Source: Fomes fomentarius
Taxonomy: Eukaryota; Basidiomycota; Agaricomycetes; Polyporales; Polyporaceae
DNA: 64,000 nucleotides
Direction: 5' to 3'
Assembly: GCA_022606135.1 (NCBI GenBank)
Contig: JABYQN010000004.1
Coordinates: 2,480,001-2,544,000, forward strand
Shown: positions 12,521 through 23,996 of the stretch, piece after piece
Layout of the letters: every line of letters begins with the position of its first letter
How positions within the stretch are numbered: position 1 is the first letter of the stretch
The notes under the pieces: model-generated
The model's database searches: none
Told to the model about the DNA's origin: nothing
Seen by the model: the letters and a program-made list of their open reading frames with translations, nothing else
Position numbers and translations under genes: made by a program

Positions 12521-13650
12521 ACCAGATCGCCGATCATTAGAATTGAACGTACTGGCAGGACTACCTGCGCGAAGTATGGTCTGGTTTTGCAGGTACTTGC
12601 GTTCATCGGGGTTCGTGTCTATCTCATTCTCTGCATAGTAGTACTTAAACTGCACCGTTGCCCATAACATCAGATGCGCATGCTCAGTGTGCGTGATCGA
12701 CCCGACAGCGATCCGAAGTATGCTCAACAAGGATATGGAATTCTACCCCAAACGCACCACGCCATCTGAGTAAGTATCGCCTGTCTAAGATCGTTCTGCG
12801 AAAGGCTCACTGAGTACTCTACGTTGAAAAGCGACCTTCTCCTGCTCATGGAATGTTTACGGCGAGCAACACCGCAAACAACGCAAAGCTCTAATTCCGG
12901 GTTATCCGCCTCACACTTACGCGAGATGACCCACGTCTACGAGCGCAACCCGAAGGTAGGACTGAAAGGTAGGACTAAAGGAAGAAGCATGCGATGTTGT
13001 AGACGTGAACCTCTGTGCAGGTACAATGCGCTATCAGCGAACAGGTTGGTCGGATATCGGTGAAGTTGACATGTGTGGCTGGATGGCGCGGACGACACTC
13101 GAGATGCTCGGCCATGCCGGTCTCGGGTACTCCCTCGACGACTTCCAGAAGTACACCTCAGACTACTTCGGAGAGTCTTTGAAAGATCTTCTGTGAGTCG
13201 CTATCTTTCACTTCAGCTGTCCTTTTTGTTCGAATTTCAACTGCAATTGACATTATCATGCCCGGGTCGCGGATCTGCATTATCCTACGACGGTTCCCGC
13301 ATCGTGATGTACGGCGGCTTATGGCAATATCCGACCTCATGGTGCAGCGTTCGCGGGAGATCGTGGAGAAGAGGAGATTACTCCGGGACGGCGATGCAGC
13401 GCTCCGTCGAAGTGGGCGAAGACCCCATCAGCATCCCTCGTGAGTTCACTTATCCTACTCGTTTTCATGCGCGATGCTTCAAGTCCCGTCGCAGTGAAAA
13501 AAAGCATATCAGTGTCAGAGACAGACAGTCACTCCAACTCCCTACGCCGTACGAAATCTCCGCATCCGAAGAACTCATACGCTATTCGGATAGTCTCCCA
13601 CCCTCCTCCGCCTGCTCCTCCCATTTAGCGCCCTCAAGATCCACTTGACT
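12521..13650 (+). pseudogene. Cytochrome P450 relic psi1 (N- and C-terminally truncated)
   Basis: P450s are haem mono-oxygenases anchored in the ER. This copy lacks the first exon (membrane anchor). It starts in a block shared with psi3 and psi5 ending DMEFYPKRTTPSE at about 12732-12771. It continues with GEVDMCGWMARTTLEMLG and GLGYSLDDFQKY at about 13062-13155 (C/D-helix region of Agaricomycete P450s), then LRRFPHRDVRRLMAISDLM near 13285-13340 and the helix that follows. Near 13409 bases are missing where relatives have CGACAG, shifting the frame. At about 13527 the sequence jumps from the I-helix approach (SVSET) straight into the 3' flank shared by the other copies, so ExxR, PERW and haem-loop exons are deleted. 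It cannot make an active enzyme. Confidence 0.8.
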
Positions 13651-13679
13651 CTTACACATACCCTTGACTGGCTCTGTTG

Positions 13680-14700
13680 TGAAGAGAATCATGTTTTCTG
13701 ACTGTCTTGTATCTCGTATAGATATTCACGCTCTAACAAGCTCGCTCCGTCGCTATCCGTGCGTCTCGCTCGCATCCGAATGCTGTTCTCGACGCCCCGC
13801 CGCTCGCGCAAGCTCCATCAATCAGAGGAGCGTGTCGTGATCTTCAGAGCCTTCAAGAGCCTTCAGGAGGGATACTCTACTGGCGCGCGCATGTGCATTC
13901 TGGTGCGGCGGGGGCATAGGTCGCAGAGGAATGCCGGACTGTGGCTCAGAACACCGAGAAGGCTATCACTGACTATGACCCGGTACTCTATGCCCAAGGT
14001 GACTTCACTGTCGTTGAGGACATGGTCAACTTGCGTGCTAAGGTGCAGGAAGGTACGCATCCCAGTTTCTGATCCTCAACGCAGACATAGTGTGTCATTT
14101 GTACGCATGAATACAATGTGGAACGGACTCAACACTCTTGGTGTCTGGGCTGGAGTGCCGACTTTCCTACCCTACTGCGAGCGTTCTGGGCCGGAATGTA
14201 TTGACTTTTACGTCACCTCAGGCGGACAAGGCAGCAATTGAGCGCGCCATAGATACCACAATGTTCTTCACCCGGACGAACTACACTGGTCCAGCGATCG
14301 CTGCTGCTACGTTCGTAAGTCCCCATCGAGAGGTCCCTTGTGCAGTGTTCATTGAGCTTTTGTGTTATAGATCCCGGCGTTGGTGTCATCCCAGGCACCG
14401 TCCATCGTGCACATTTCTAGTCTGGCAGCACTCCTACCTGCACCGACCATCTCTCTGTACCATGCATCGAAGGCGGCAGCGCTCGGGCTGTACCGGTCGC
14501 TAGCGATATTGAGCACCTGTCTATCGCGTTTACGTACATCTTGCCTTAGACAGAAGGGTGATGCACCTCTCTACTTTGCTGCGGATGGTGTGGATCCGAA
14601 CAGCTATGGTACGGTGCTGGGTATGCTGCTCCCGCGGAGAAGGCTTCAATGGTTTCGGGTTTCCGATGACCTGTCCTCCGAGTTACCATGGGTTTCTCGT
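13680..14700 (+). pseudogene. Short-chain dehydrogenase/reductase (SDR) relic
   Basis: SDRs are NAD(P)H oxidoreductases with a Rossmann fold. Recognisable blocks: a start-like MFSD at about 13691; ERVVIF...ARMCILVRR at about 13828-13908; an exon with EDMVNLRAKVQE ending at about 14052; WNGLNTLGVWAGVPTFLPY at about 14118-14175; ADKAAIERAIDTTMFF at about 14224-14270; and the active-site region SIVHISSLAALLPAP with the YHASK motif (Tyr and Lys of YxxxK) at about 14402-14472. The glycine motif expected after VVI (GASRGLG in relatives) has become RAFKSLQ, an insertion near 14508 shifts the frame, and stops follow at 14547-14549 and 14559-14561. The active-site Ser, Tyr and Lys remain, but the cofactor loop and the C-terminus are lost. 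It lies directly after P450 psi1, both on plus. Confidence 0.8.
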
Positions 14701-14789
14701 TGGTCTGTTCGATTTGTATCTTTTACACGTCACTTGCTCATGCACCGCTGCTGAACGTAGGCCGAAGTAACGATGCACTGCACCGCACC

Positions 14790-15170
14790 GCAGTCACGCC
14801 TACTCGCCGCGCCTTGTCCTCGGCCTCGTCCACATCTGGTCGTCGGCTGCCCTCCGGTTGTGGTCCCATCATAACCCAGGCAATTTCTTCACCTACGAAA
14901 TTCACGTCCGCTCCGACCATCGCCAAAAGTCTGGCGCCCATCTTTCACCGGCATCGCGCGTCTCCTAATCGGGGTCCAGCTCGTACAGTTCGGCGATGGA
15001 GGTTATATCTTTACGTGTCATGGAGGGTCCGGAGTCTCCTGGATGCTTGTCTCGCACTCGTGGCAGGCAGCGTCCATGTCCACACTGCTATCGCTCTTCA
15101 GGCGGGGCGCGGTGAAAGACGGTGAGTTGCGGAAGCGGTTTGGCGTGGCGCTTTGAGCCTTACAGTGTCT
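14790..15170 (+). pseudogene. Isoprenylcysteine carboxyl methyltransferase (ICMT)-family relic
   Basis: ICMT-like proteins are membrane methyltransferases that use S-adenosylmethionine. Read in one frame, the segment gives LVLGLVHIWSSAALRLW, then GNFFTYEIHVRSDHR (about 14878-14922), then SFTGIARLLIGVQLVQFG with DGGYIFTC (about 14943-15018), and finally VKDGELRKRFGVAL (about 15112-15153). These align in order with the intact ICMT gene at 50929-51693 (LFTFEVAITEEHR, SYTGVVFLLLGVQFIHFGPGGY, FVEDAQLHYHFGDAW). The stretch that should read GPYxxTRHPS has drifted away, the frame is closed by a stop where the family needs the final YxxYxxxVP motif, and no start exon was found. It is a clear remnant of a second ICMT copy. 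Confidence 0.72.
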
Positions 15171-15230
15171 GACAACTTTCCGCGCGTGTGGATGTTGATT
15201 TTGAACGTATATGTACGAGTTCGTGTAGAG

Positions 15231-15242
15231 CGCGCGCGCGCG
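15231..15242. repeat. (CG)6 run
   Basis: Twelve alternating C and G bases in the spacer after the ICMT relic. Such runs can adopt Z-DNA; no function is implied. Confidence 0.9.
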
Positions 15243-15530
15243 CATAGAATGGATGCATCGCTCCTGTAATCTCATGACTCAAACATACTATGATCAGATG
15301 CGCCCTGCTTCGTATACGAGCGCCAATCCAAAGTACATATCATACTTCCAATTCAAGCACATTAATAATTGGATGCCCATTGGCCGCTCTGCCGACGGCC
15401 TATTGAACTCGTGTCAGCGGGCATCACCTCGATGCGGTCCGAATCTTCCATTGTAACAGCTGAGTGTCGACAATCTGTTGAAACGTCGTTGACCACTTAC
15501 CTCTACTACCACTTTCCGGACTAGCTCATC

Positions 15531-16918
15531 ATGGCGACTGCTGCTGGCGACCCGGATACTTTACAGATGCGGCCGGGGACGTCCAAGACATACGCCGAGG
15601 CATGGCTCCCAGGGTGGGATGGCCTCAACTTCTACACGCGCACATACACAGCGTCCTCTCCACGAGCTGTTGCTGTCTTCGTACATGGGTTTGCGGAGTA
15701 CGTTGGGAGATACGAATGGGCCCACGGAGTATACGCATCGAAGGGCATCACTGTGTTCGCGTTTGACCAGCGCGGATTTGGGCTGACCGCGCTTGATCTG
15801 GAGCACAAGAGCAAGGAAAGCAAGTACGGAAAGACGAGCTGGGCAGACCAGTTTGCGGACCTCGAATGGTGGCTGAAGTACGTGAAGGACAAATTCCCAA
15901 CACTCCCTATTTTCCTTGCAGGCCACTCCATGGTACGTCACTTTGTGCGCTGGTCCTTTCTCTCTAGATGGTTGAAGCTATCGTCATACCTCAGGGTGGC
16001 GCGCTGTGCATCGGTTTCGTCACTCGCAAGTCTCCCCCTCCGGCGGGGAATTCCGCCTCGCTTGTGACGGGGGTTGTATCAGGAAGCCCTCTGCTCCTTC
16101 TCACCAACCCTCCATCTCCCATCGTACTGTACCTTGGAGCACTCGTCAGCAAGGTGTACCCCTCGTTTGTCATTCCTGCACCAGTTGATCCAAACGTGGG
16201 TTCTGCACAACATACTCTTCGCGATGATTCATGCTAACTGGCACTGGCGATAGGCACTGTCTCACGACCCGGTTGCAAATGCTGCTAACGCAAAGGATGC
16301 TCTGTGTCCCCAGAAGGGGTCCTTGAAGGGTGTATACGATATGATCACTGGAGTAAGTAGCACCGTGTTGATACCATATCAGTGCGCTGACGGGAGCCCA
16401 GGGACAACAACTAGTGCGTCATGACTACGAAAACTGGCCGTCGGAACTCCCAGTAAGTCCCCTTTATAATGAGAAACAGCTATTACCCAATCGGTCTTGT
16501 TCCTTTATCAAGCTCCTTCTTGTTCATGGCACAGAGGACAAGGTGAGTGTACGCTGTGTGACGGGTCGTTAAGCTTGGATGGCTTTATTGGGCGCTTTTT
16601 CAAAGGCGCGGCCTCTAACTTCATTAGCTACGATGGGGAAGTAAGCACGATCTTACTAACATCTTTTGCTAGGTCACGTCATTCACAGCATCCCAAGAGT
16701 TCTACGAGAAGGTGCAAGCGCAAGACAAAGAGTTCATTGCTGTAGAGGTACGTCTTACTCTGCTCTCACAAAGTCCGTGGCACCAGCTGAACTGATGGGC
16801 TTGTGTGTAGCATGGCTATCATGAACTCGTTCACGAACCAGACGGTGTGAAGGAGAAATTCGTAAATGACTGTATTGAGTGGATCTTGAAGCACGTTTCA
16901 GGTCCGCAAGGGCATTAA
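15531..16918 (+). CDS. Monoacylglycerol-lipase-like alpha/beta hydrolase
   Basis: A serine hydrolase likely to cleave monoacylglycerols to glycerol and fatty acid. The ATG at 15531 begins an exon running to 15932, and the coding sequence continues over about seven exons to the TAA at 16916-16918. Key blocks: FVHGFAEYVGRY (oxyanion region, about 15679-15714); AFDQRGFG (about 15761-15784); the nucleophile motif GHSMGGAL spliced between 15932 and 15995; the catalytic Asp in LLLVHGTEDK (about 16512-16541); and the catalytic His in HGYHELVHE (about 16811-16837). Length, about 310 residues, fits the family. Spaces between exons are 50-130 bases and the frame holds throughout, so the gene looks intact. 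It follows the CoA ligase 3.9 kb downstream on the same strand, and the two could both act in lipid turnover, though nothing shows co-regulation. Confidence 0.92.
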
Positions 16919-17448
16919 TGTACCCGCCGTTCTTGCCCTGTTGAGATCCGTCACAATATATACCCATTGGCCTTCGCGTACCTTCCTATTGTGTATAACA
17001 GTAAAGACCTATCGCTGGTATTTTTGTTGCTTGCGATAGAGCTGGGAAGAAGGAGTGTCGTACGTGGCCAATCGGGCACCGTGTCGTCGATGGCGCATAG
17101 AATGATCGGGGGCTTCCGGCTGGCATACTACTACCATGAGCTGGACCGAGTATGGCGGTACAATAGCGGTATGTGTCTTGCCTCGCCCAATCTACATAGA
17201 CTACCCGATAAATACTACAGGCCTGACAGCTATCATAGCACGGTATAAGCACTACAATCGCGTCCGGTGCCGGGGCGGCAGCTTCGAGTGCACACCGCCC
17301 AGACAAGAATCCTAAATGTTCTCGTGCCTGGAGGGTGATAGATTGGAGCTTATATACTCGAAGCTGATGTACTTGTGTTCTTTAGTTGAGAAGCAGCGCC
17401 TCGTGTCCACTGGAACGACTTCGGTGCGGACGCGTGCCATGGAGAGAA
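16919..17448. other. Convergent 3' spacer
   Basis: About 530 bases between the lipase (plus) and the membrane protein (minus), whose 3' ends face each other. No gene recognised. Confidence 0.5.
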
Positions 17449-18962
17449 TTAAACGCTCTCCGTCAACGTGGACTCCAGCCGGTGAGGAAGACTGAAAGCC
17501 TCCTTTGTATCGTGCCCAATACACAGGACGTCTTCCTCGTCAAGCTTCACCGTGTGTGTGTGCGCGACAGAGCCGGATGTGCTTTGCAACGCGTGGTGAC
17601 TTGTCGAACCATTCCGGGCACGGCCCATGGGACTACGGGAGGACCCGAAGGGGGGTAGTGCGCATTGTGCGCTGGCCGTGATCGGTTTCGTTCCGCGCGC
17701 ACGTCGGAGGCCTACACGGACGGAAATAGATGTGAACGTAATGCCGACCATTACGGGGCAGCAGCCGGAACCTATTCCTTCTAGCGGTGAACCAGTCAAG
17801 TACCAGAAAAGGTAGATGATAACGCAGATGCTAGAGAAGGGGTAGTCAGTGATGACTTGAATACATATGTATCAACTGACAAGATCGCGGAGGTACCCAC
17901 GTCCACAAGCTAGCGCTTTCAACGAAGATGGTCAAAGCATTCTGGGGTGCTCGCGTGTGAGTCAGAGAAAGTGCCATATGAGCACAACCGCACTTACAAA
18001 AATCCTTTGACTGTTATTCAAGACTCCTGCACCTCGAAAAACTTGGTTGGACTTCCAGATGCGCCATGCAATGACTGCTACAATATCATGACACTCGGAC
18101 CTGTTCGATTTACCAGCGTGACATTACTCATACCTGTGCTATACACGTTGGTGCTGACAAGTGGAGGATGAATAATCAAGTATACTTTGTGTAGCACCGA
18201 ATATACATACCAGACAGTCATCACGCATATAGCAGTAACCCACGGGCCAACCTTGTCATTGAACACATCCGCAGATGTCTGGGTTGTTAAGAATGAATGG
18301 ATCATCCCACTTCCTGCAACTGGATACGAGTAATCGGTACGCGTCCAGGTAGGTAGCGTAAATGAAGCGCGTACCTACTACTCCAATGACAGTAAAAATC
18401 GGGAAAACGGTGATACCCAGGGCGTGTCCCCAGACAGTCCAGACACGGTATGTCTATTGTGAGTCAGATCAGAAGGATGGTTGCAGATACGTACTTGTAC
18501 TTACGACAACTACATCCCCAAGGAACATGTCGACAAACAAGATGGCAAGTCTCGCAATTTGCGTTCTTTCCTGGAGGTCGATGAGGAACGCAGCAGTTGC
18601 TTCACCGCCTCCATGTCTCACTACTGCAGCGATGAGTCTGTCCGCAGTTAGGACGAAGTGCTACATGAACCAAGATGAAGATTGAGGGGTGAACTAAAAT
18701 AGTCAATATTGCGAATTATGAGACTCACTATGGAGACAGTCAATATGAATAAGATGTTGACCACAAAAAGCGGTGACTTCCCAACAGCACCAACTTGCGC
18801 GATCCATCGTCGTGGGGCTGAAACATTCGAGCTAGAGGAACTCACAGCGTGGTGACGACTGGCGAGCAGGAAGAAGGCGGCAGAAGAGAGCATCAAGAAA
18901 ATTCCAAAGAGGGTGCATTCAAGGAACCCGCCGACCAGATTCACTGTGATAACGTCCACCAT
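17449..18962 (-). CDS. Multi-pass membrane protein of a basidiomycete 7-TM-like family
   Basis: The ATG at 18960-18962 starts an exon reading MVDVITVNLVGGFLECTLFG, then two hydrophobic helices (FLMLSSAAFFLLA; PLFVVNILFILTVSIVSL). Later exons give ADRLIAAVVRHGG and IARLAILFVDMFLGDVVV (about 18660-18500), YRVWTVWGHALGITVFPIF (about 18450-18390), and SGMIHSFLTTQTSADVFND with VGPWVTAICVMTVW (about 18315-18220). Near 17940-17905 an exon reads IFVESASLWT, and the last exon has GSGCCPVMVGITFTSISVR then a soluble tail to the stop at 17449-17451. The pattern of helices with VESA-like and PVMVG-like motifs is common in Agaricomycete proteins annotated only as hypothetical; function is unknown. It differs from the DUF6534 genes nearby. 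The gene seems intact, but exact inner splice sites were not proven. Confidence 0.6.
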
Positions 18963-21900
18963 GATTCGCTAGCGGGTGTTAAGCAAGGCGGATGAAAAGC
19001 AGAATACAAGAGTCTGCGTGAGGAGCTATCGCGCACAAGGTTTGCGGGCCAAGTCTTTACCAGGCTGTCCATCACCTTGAGCTAGATCCGCGAAATACGC
19101 AGACACTGGTTAAGCTTGTGACTACTGATGATCAAGAGGCTCGGGATCAGTTGGGGACGCTGATTTCCCCCCCCTGGCGTTTCTCACATACCCTTTACCC
19201 TGACAGGCATATCGTTGCGGCTCGCAGGAGGGCAACTCGGCCTATGGTATGCATGCGTGCAGTCGGTCGGATAGCTTGCAGAACAATGTTCAGCCAGCAC
19301 AATTACCGGAAGAGATATAAGAAAGTGCTCACAGAGGAATTTCGATACTTCCGGTAGGAGTATCCAAAGTTTAGACGACTGCGGAAAGTCTTAGTATTCA
19401 CTAAGAGTACCTCCACCTGTCCTACGTGGGCGATGTGTCCAGCACGTCGTGACAAGGTATGGACGCGACAGTTGGCCCGCAGCTCGGCCGCCATCCTGAT
19501 GAGATACTGCTGAGGGAATGTTCGATGCTGAAAGGCTCCCGACCGCGGTATCAATAAAGGGAAAGAGACGCGCGGGCCTTACCGTTGTGACGATCAAGCG
19601 AGGACTCGGCCACTAAGATAACCTGTGAGAGCAGGGGATTCTACGGACAGGTCGGATGTTCACCAAACTAGCTGGCACACGGAGGCTACCAAGTCCTGGA
19701 TGTCTGTCTATACCCGCCTGGCACCGTATGGCATGCCATTGTATCAGATGTAATGTCTTCTGTTTGTTGGCTTGGAGAACCGATCCGACGGAGAAGCCTC
19801 CCATGCAAGACTGTCCCACTTCACTTCAAATATGACTCATCGAGTACAATACGTATAGAAATTTCCTCGGAGATACAGACCTCTGTGGACAACAGGGTTG
19901 CACTACCAACGAGTCTCGATATCATGACCCCCGGTTACAATCATAATGCTACCTCGGTCTTTGCCAGACAACCTCACCGTCCACGAGACGTCAACCTGAT
20001 CAGGGCAGCGGGACTCGTCTTAGGTTGAACCTCACGATTATTATAGGTGCATGTCCCGTGATCGCCCGAAGTTCAGGAAGAGCACAGAAGTGCGGTTATC
20101 CTGTCGAGCGTGCGCCTCCACACAGGATGTTGGTTCGGCTCCCAGACAGCGACAGCAGACCGTGCAACATGCACAGACGCATCGTGGCCGTGGCTCCATC
20201 CTGAGACCGTCGGAAGAGGATGGAGCGATGTTGTGGTGCATACAAGGATGGTCGGGTAAGAGCGAAAGTGAATGAGATATAGAGTCTATGCCCAGACGCT
20301 GCCTAGCGTTTTGTGAAGGTCTGAGTGTGCAGGCAGCAGTGTGCTCGGGACTGATCGCCGGAGCTGTCGACTTAAGAGGGTGATGGTGGTGCGGTGTCCG
20401 TAGGGGCTGAGAACCAAAAGGCGAAGTGGAACCAAAGGACGCAAGTCGGCGGTTGTCGATGCTGTATGAGATGAGGTGATGATAGTCGCAGAGGGTGTGG
20501 CGTTATCAAGATATGCATCCCTAGGCCGCTTGTCTCAGCCTGCAATGTAGCCGCGGAGGGATGGATGAAGGGTAGTATATACTGCGATGCAACGCCCCAA
20601 GCGCGACGGGGCCGGAACCGTGAATAGCACGGCGAGGGCCCAAAGAGCTCATGCCCGTCGACCTGTTTCAATCCGAGTATACGTCGCTGTCGCTCTATTC
20701 TCTGGGAGCGATTGCCGGCCAGACCGAGCTATGGAGGCTACTACCGGTGCGTCCCAAACGAGGAGGCGAGAGAGCTGTAAGCAAACATTTGTCGTGGTAG
20801 AGCCTAGGAGATGGAGTCGGCCTCCAGGGTGAGATCGTTCTCTGTCAACTGACAGACATCACGAAGAGCGTTTGGAATAGAGCTTGTTGCTGCGGGTGCC
20901 AATGACAGCGAGATTGTTCGAGTAGTGCAGATGCTGAAGACGGAGGTATGGTCGACGCACGCGAAATTCGTCGTGATGGAACATTTCGGTGTCAGAGCAT
21001 CAACCTGAAACATGGGTATTGAAGGACTGACATAGCTGCGAGAGTTTAACTACTCACCAGTTTAGCCCCGCAATACCTTCTCACGTCACCAACGTCTAGA
21101 ACACGTTGTCCATGCGAAATACCAGCGTATGGTCAGAGGAGTACGATGACGCACACTTCCAACTTGACTGATCCGCAGACTTGAGCGGCCCCCTGGTAAG
21201 GGCATGGCTCGACTGAGAACGCGCTCGGCGAGGTGTAATGGTGATACCGACGCATATAAGACGTGTATACTCAACGTATGCTCGGATCTAGCAGATGGCA
21301 TGGGCTGTGTGCCCCGCTCGGGCGGGATGCAATTGAGGATGCCTACCAGAGCACGAGGATGACGGGGGCCTGGAGTGTTCGTACTTCTCTGCGAAGGGCC
21401 CAGGTCCTGCTAGCGTTGACCGTGTCTCGAGCATGAAAGAACGACTTGAGATTCAGCTGAACTTAGAGGACCGACAAGGACCAACGGGTACTCCCCTGTT
21501 TGGTACAGGAAGCAGGCCAGACGCGTTCAAGATCACCACAAAGAGGGTGCGACCTCGGGTTCCGAGCCATCAGCCAGACCTGAAGCTTGAAGCCTGAGCT
21601 GTACGGTAGTAGCAGCACGCGAGAGCAGACGAGGGGGTCGAGAGCACCGAAAGATATAACGAAAGGAAGTGTCCGCAGGACGGGGTCGAAATGATGTCGC
21701 AGAGAACCAGAGTCCGTCTCCGTTGGCATGTGCCGGGTTGCCGGTGTTTCTGTTTGGTGGAACAAACAAACCCACGTGGGCGAGTCTCTGCGACTCATGC
21801 GCAATATGTACCTTGAGCTCACACATGCCGCTTCACTGCTGAGCCCTCTCGGCCGCAAAAAGAAGGGAATAGTGTCAACAGCTGAAAGCAAGGGCCTCAG

Positions 21901-22049
21901 AAGCTTTGCGCCCCACTTCTTACATATGTCCGGCGCGGAAAGATGATTCAGATCTCGGAACTGACGACACTTCGAGGTCCCACAAGCCCATGATTGCTCA
22001 TTATTCGGCCATCCTGACCTCCATCTCCCACTCTGACCTTCACAGACCC
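18963..22049. other. 3 kb of duplicated non-coding flank upstream of P450 psi2
   Basis: 18963-20080 shows nothing I recognise. About 20100-20930 repeats the flank of psi1 (11990-12520). About 21040-22040 repeats, in inverted orientation, 62640-63870 upstream of psi5, and from about 21360 also matches 26530-27170 upstream of psi3. A coding-like string near 21297-21360 (LGRDAIEDAYQST) has a counterpart near 63500-63565 on the minus strand (LARNTTEDTYQGT) and may be a remnant of an unrecognised gene. The palindrome/CACGTG block lies at 21751-21780. Confidence 0.6.
21751..21780 (+). promoter_or_regulatory. Palindrome plus CACGTG box upstream of P450 psi2
   Basis: TGTTTG, a 6-base spacer, CAAACA, then CCCACGTGGG, a perfect 10-bp palindrome with a CACGTG core. 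The same arrangement recurs upstream of psi4 and psi5 and, without the CACGTG core, psi3. Function is inferred from conservation and position only. Confidence 0.5.
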
Positions 22050-23160
22050 ATTGAGTTGAACTCAATGTCTTTTCTAGCTCATATCATCTGCGATGCTGCA
22101 CGTCCCGTCGCACTGACAAGCAACATGTCAGCGTCAGAGACAGGCACTAGTCTTTCGGACCCCGAGCTGATCGCATCGCTATCGTCAGTCTTCAATCTCT
22201 CTTCCGTTTTTCCCTCGTGCGCTAATGCCCTATATATGTACAGTACCCCAGAACATTCACTATCGCCGGCATGGAAACCAGCTCGAACGGCCCTCTCGTG
22301 CATCTTCGACGTCCTCACGGAACGCCCTGATGTCCAAGCTCAGCTTCGCGCAGAGATCAACGACGACCTGGTCAAGCTACCGTACCTTTATGCTGTCATC
22401 CGTGAGACGTTGCGGGTGTACGGACCGGCGGTCTTCTCCGTCCGGAGGTGAGTCTATTGCACAATCCATGCTAGAGCTTCCCTTCGTCCACGGCATGTCT
22501 GTGATCGGTAGCCAGGATACTGGGCTGAAAGAGTTGCACCTGACCTGGATCAGGCCGACTCTGTGAGATCGGTGGACGAAGATAGTAGGCATGTGGCAGG
22601 TAGTCGCCCATTCTCCGCCCCCATACGAGGCCAGCATGGCGCGAGAATGAGCGTATTGGTCGCCGCGGACGATTTCGTCGTCATCAACTTCTAGGGCAGC
22701 AACTGCAACACGGCGTGTTGGGGCGACGATGCGTACGGATGGAGACCTTAGCGATGGATGGAACCGCTCCCCATCGAGTTCGGGAGGGCTCGCGTCCCCG
22801 GGATTGCTCCCCATCTGTGAGCGTCAAGTGACTTTATACGGTCACTACTGATAGATCATCCATGGGATGTTCTGATCCGCATGTCTTTCGCGCCTGGGCC
22901 GCAGGCTTGTATGTGCGTATAGAAAGCTCATACAGACTTGTGGCGTGCGCTCATAGGACCTCCTCTATAGCGGTGCTAGGTTCGTAGAATTCGATATGAG
23001 TACGTGCTTTACGTCTTGTTGCATCTATGAGCTGTACTAACAAGACTGCGCAGAGGTCGTCATCTCTGTGCTGCTATTCATCTCCCTGCGCCGTACAAAA
23101 TCTCCGCATCCAAAGAACCCATACGCTATCCGGGTACCACGTCTCCCGAGTCAGTCTCTA
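22050..23160 (+). pseudogene. Cytochrome P450 relic psi2 (internal deletion)
   Basis: The first codons of the family's exon 1 are present, but the usual ATG has become ATT at 22050-22052. After about ten codons the sequence jumps into a late exon (RPVALTSNMSASET, about 22098-22140), so roughly the first 60 percent of the protein is gone. Then come SDPELIASLSSVF, the I-helix area and LTERPDVQAQLRAEI at about 22315-22357, and a K-helix with the intact ExxR motif (ETLRVYG, 22404-22424), the only copy here that keeps it. Farther on, the PERW region reads DAYGWRP-stop-RWMEPLP, with TAG at 22749-22751. The exon end before the C-terminus (FVEFDM) is near 22983-23000, and the shared 3' flank is at about 23080-23150. 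Non-functional. Confidence 0.8.
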
Positions 23161-23996
23161 TATGATTGATGTCCGAAGTTGGTCTGCCACACGATGTCGT
23201 TAGGATGTAATAAGGTTACTGCTGTACCGGTGATGATACGGCCTGTCCTGTATTGCAGCCGGGCCTGGCCGAAATGGTCGGGCCGGTGGTGTGGAGGAGC
23301 CTACTGTACGAGCAGTGAGGATGGCTTGTGTGAGCTTATGTTAACTTTGTAGTAGTTTGTGGCAGCAGGCGCTATGAAAACTTGTATGAATCTGTTTCTA
23401 CAGGCTACATCGTCCAGGGTGTGTTTGACTGCGTGCCCGCCGGCCGGGTCCGTCGGCAGGGATGTGGTTATTGGTGTGTCCTACACCGACCCGTATGTAA
23501 GCTTGACGACACATACGCTAAGAATTCACTTGCCAGGGGTTTGTATGATAGCTCCAATTGTTTGTGGTACGGCTTAGTCTTGGAATTGGGAGGCCGGCCG
23601 GGATGCATAGTCGGACATCTATTCTACGGGCCGAGTGGTATCTGGCTATGGTGGCGGCCATGTCGAGGAGACCTGGCAATACCTACGGTTTCGTCCTGCC
23701 TCAGTTTGTTGGTTTTACTGAGTCGGACGAAAAGCCCTTATCATATACTATGGTTATCATTGCCCACCGACAGTATGTCGCATGCTCGACATACTGGTGG
23801 GTGTACATCAGGAATTCCAACAACACTTGTGTCAGACAAGTGCTGTTCCATATGGGTGCCATCTATCGAGAGTGCTGCAGTTCCACCATAGAGAAGAATA
23901 AAACGACGAGGTCAGTAGGCCTGCAGCCCTAGATCCTGACCAGTATCCCCCACCATTGAAGCCCCAGCCAGAGTACTCACCCTACCGCGGTAATCA
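23161..23996. other. Spacer, no gene recognised
   Basis: Open frames at 23382-23932 overlap one another on the plus strand but show no motif, and their composition gives no support for coding. Confidence 0.4.

Noticed and set aside
15231..15242. CpG run as a regulatory signal
   Set aside because: Too short and placed between a relic and an intact gene with no further support.
18362..18685. Plus-strand frame of 107 codons
   Set aside because: It is antisense to clear exons of the multi-pass membrane protein on minus.
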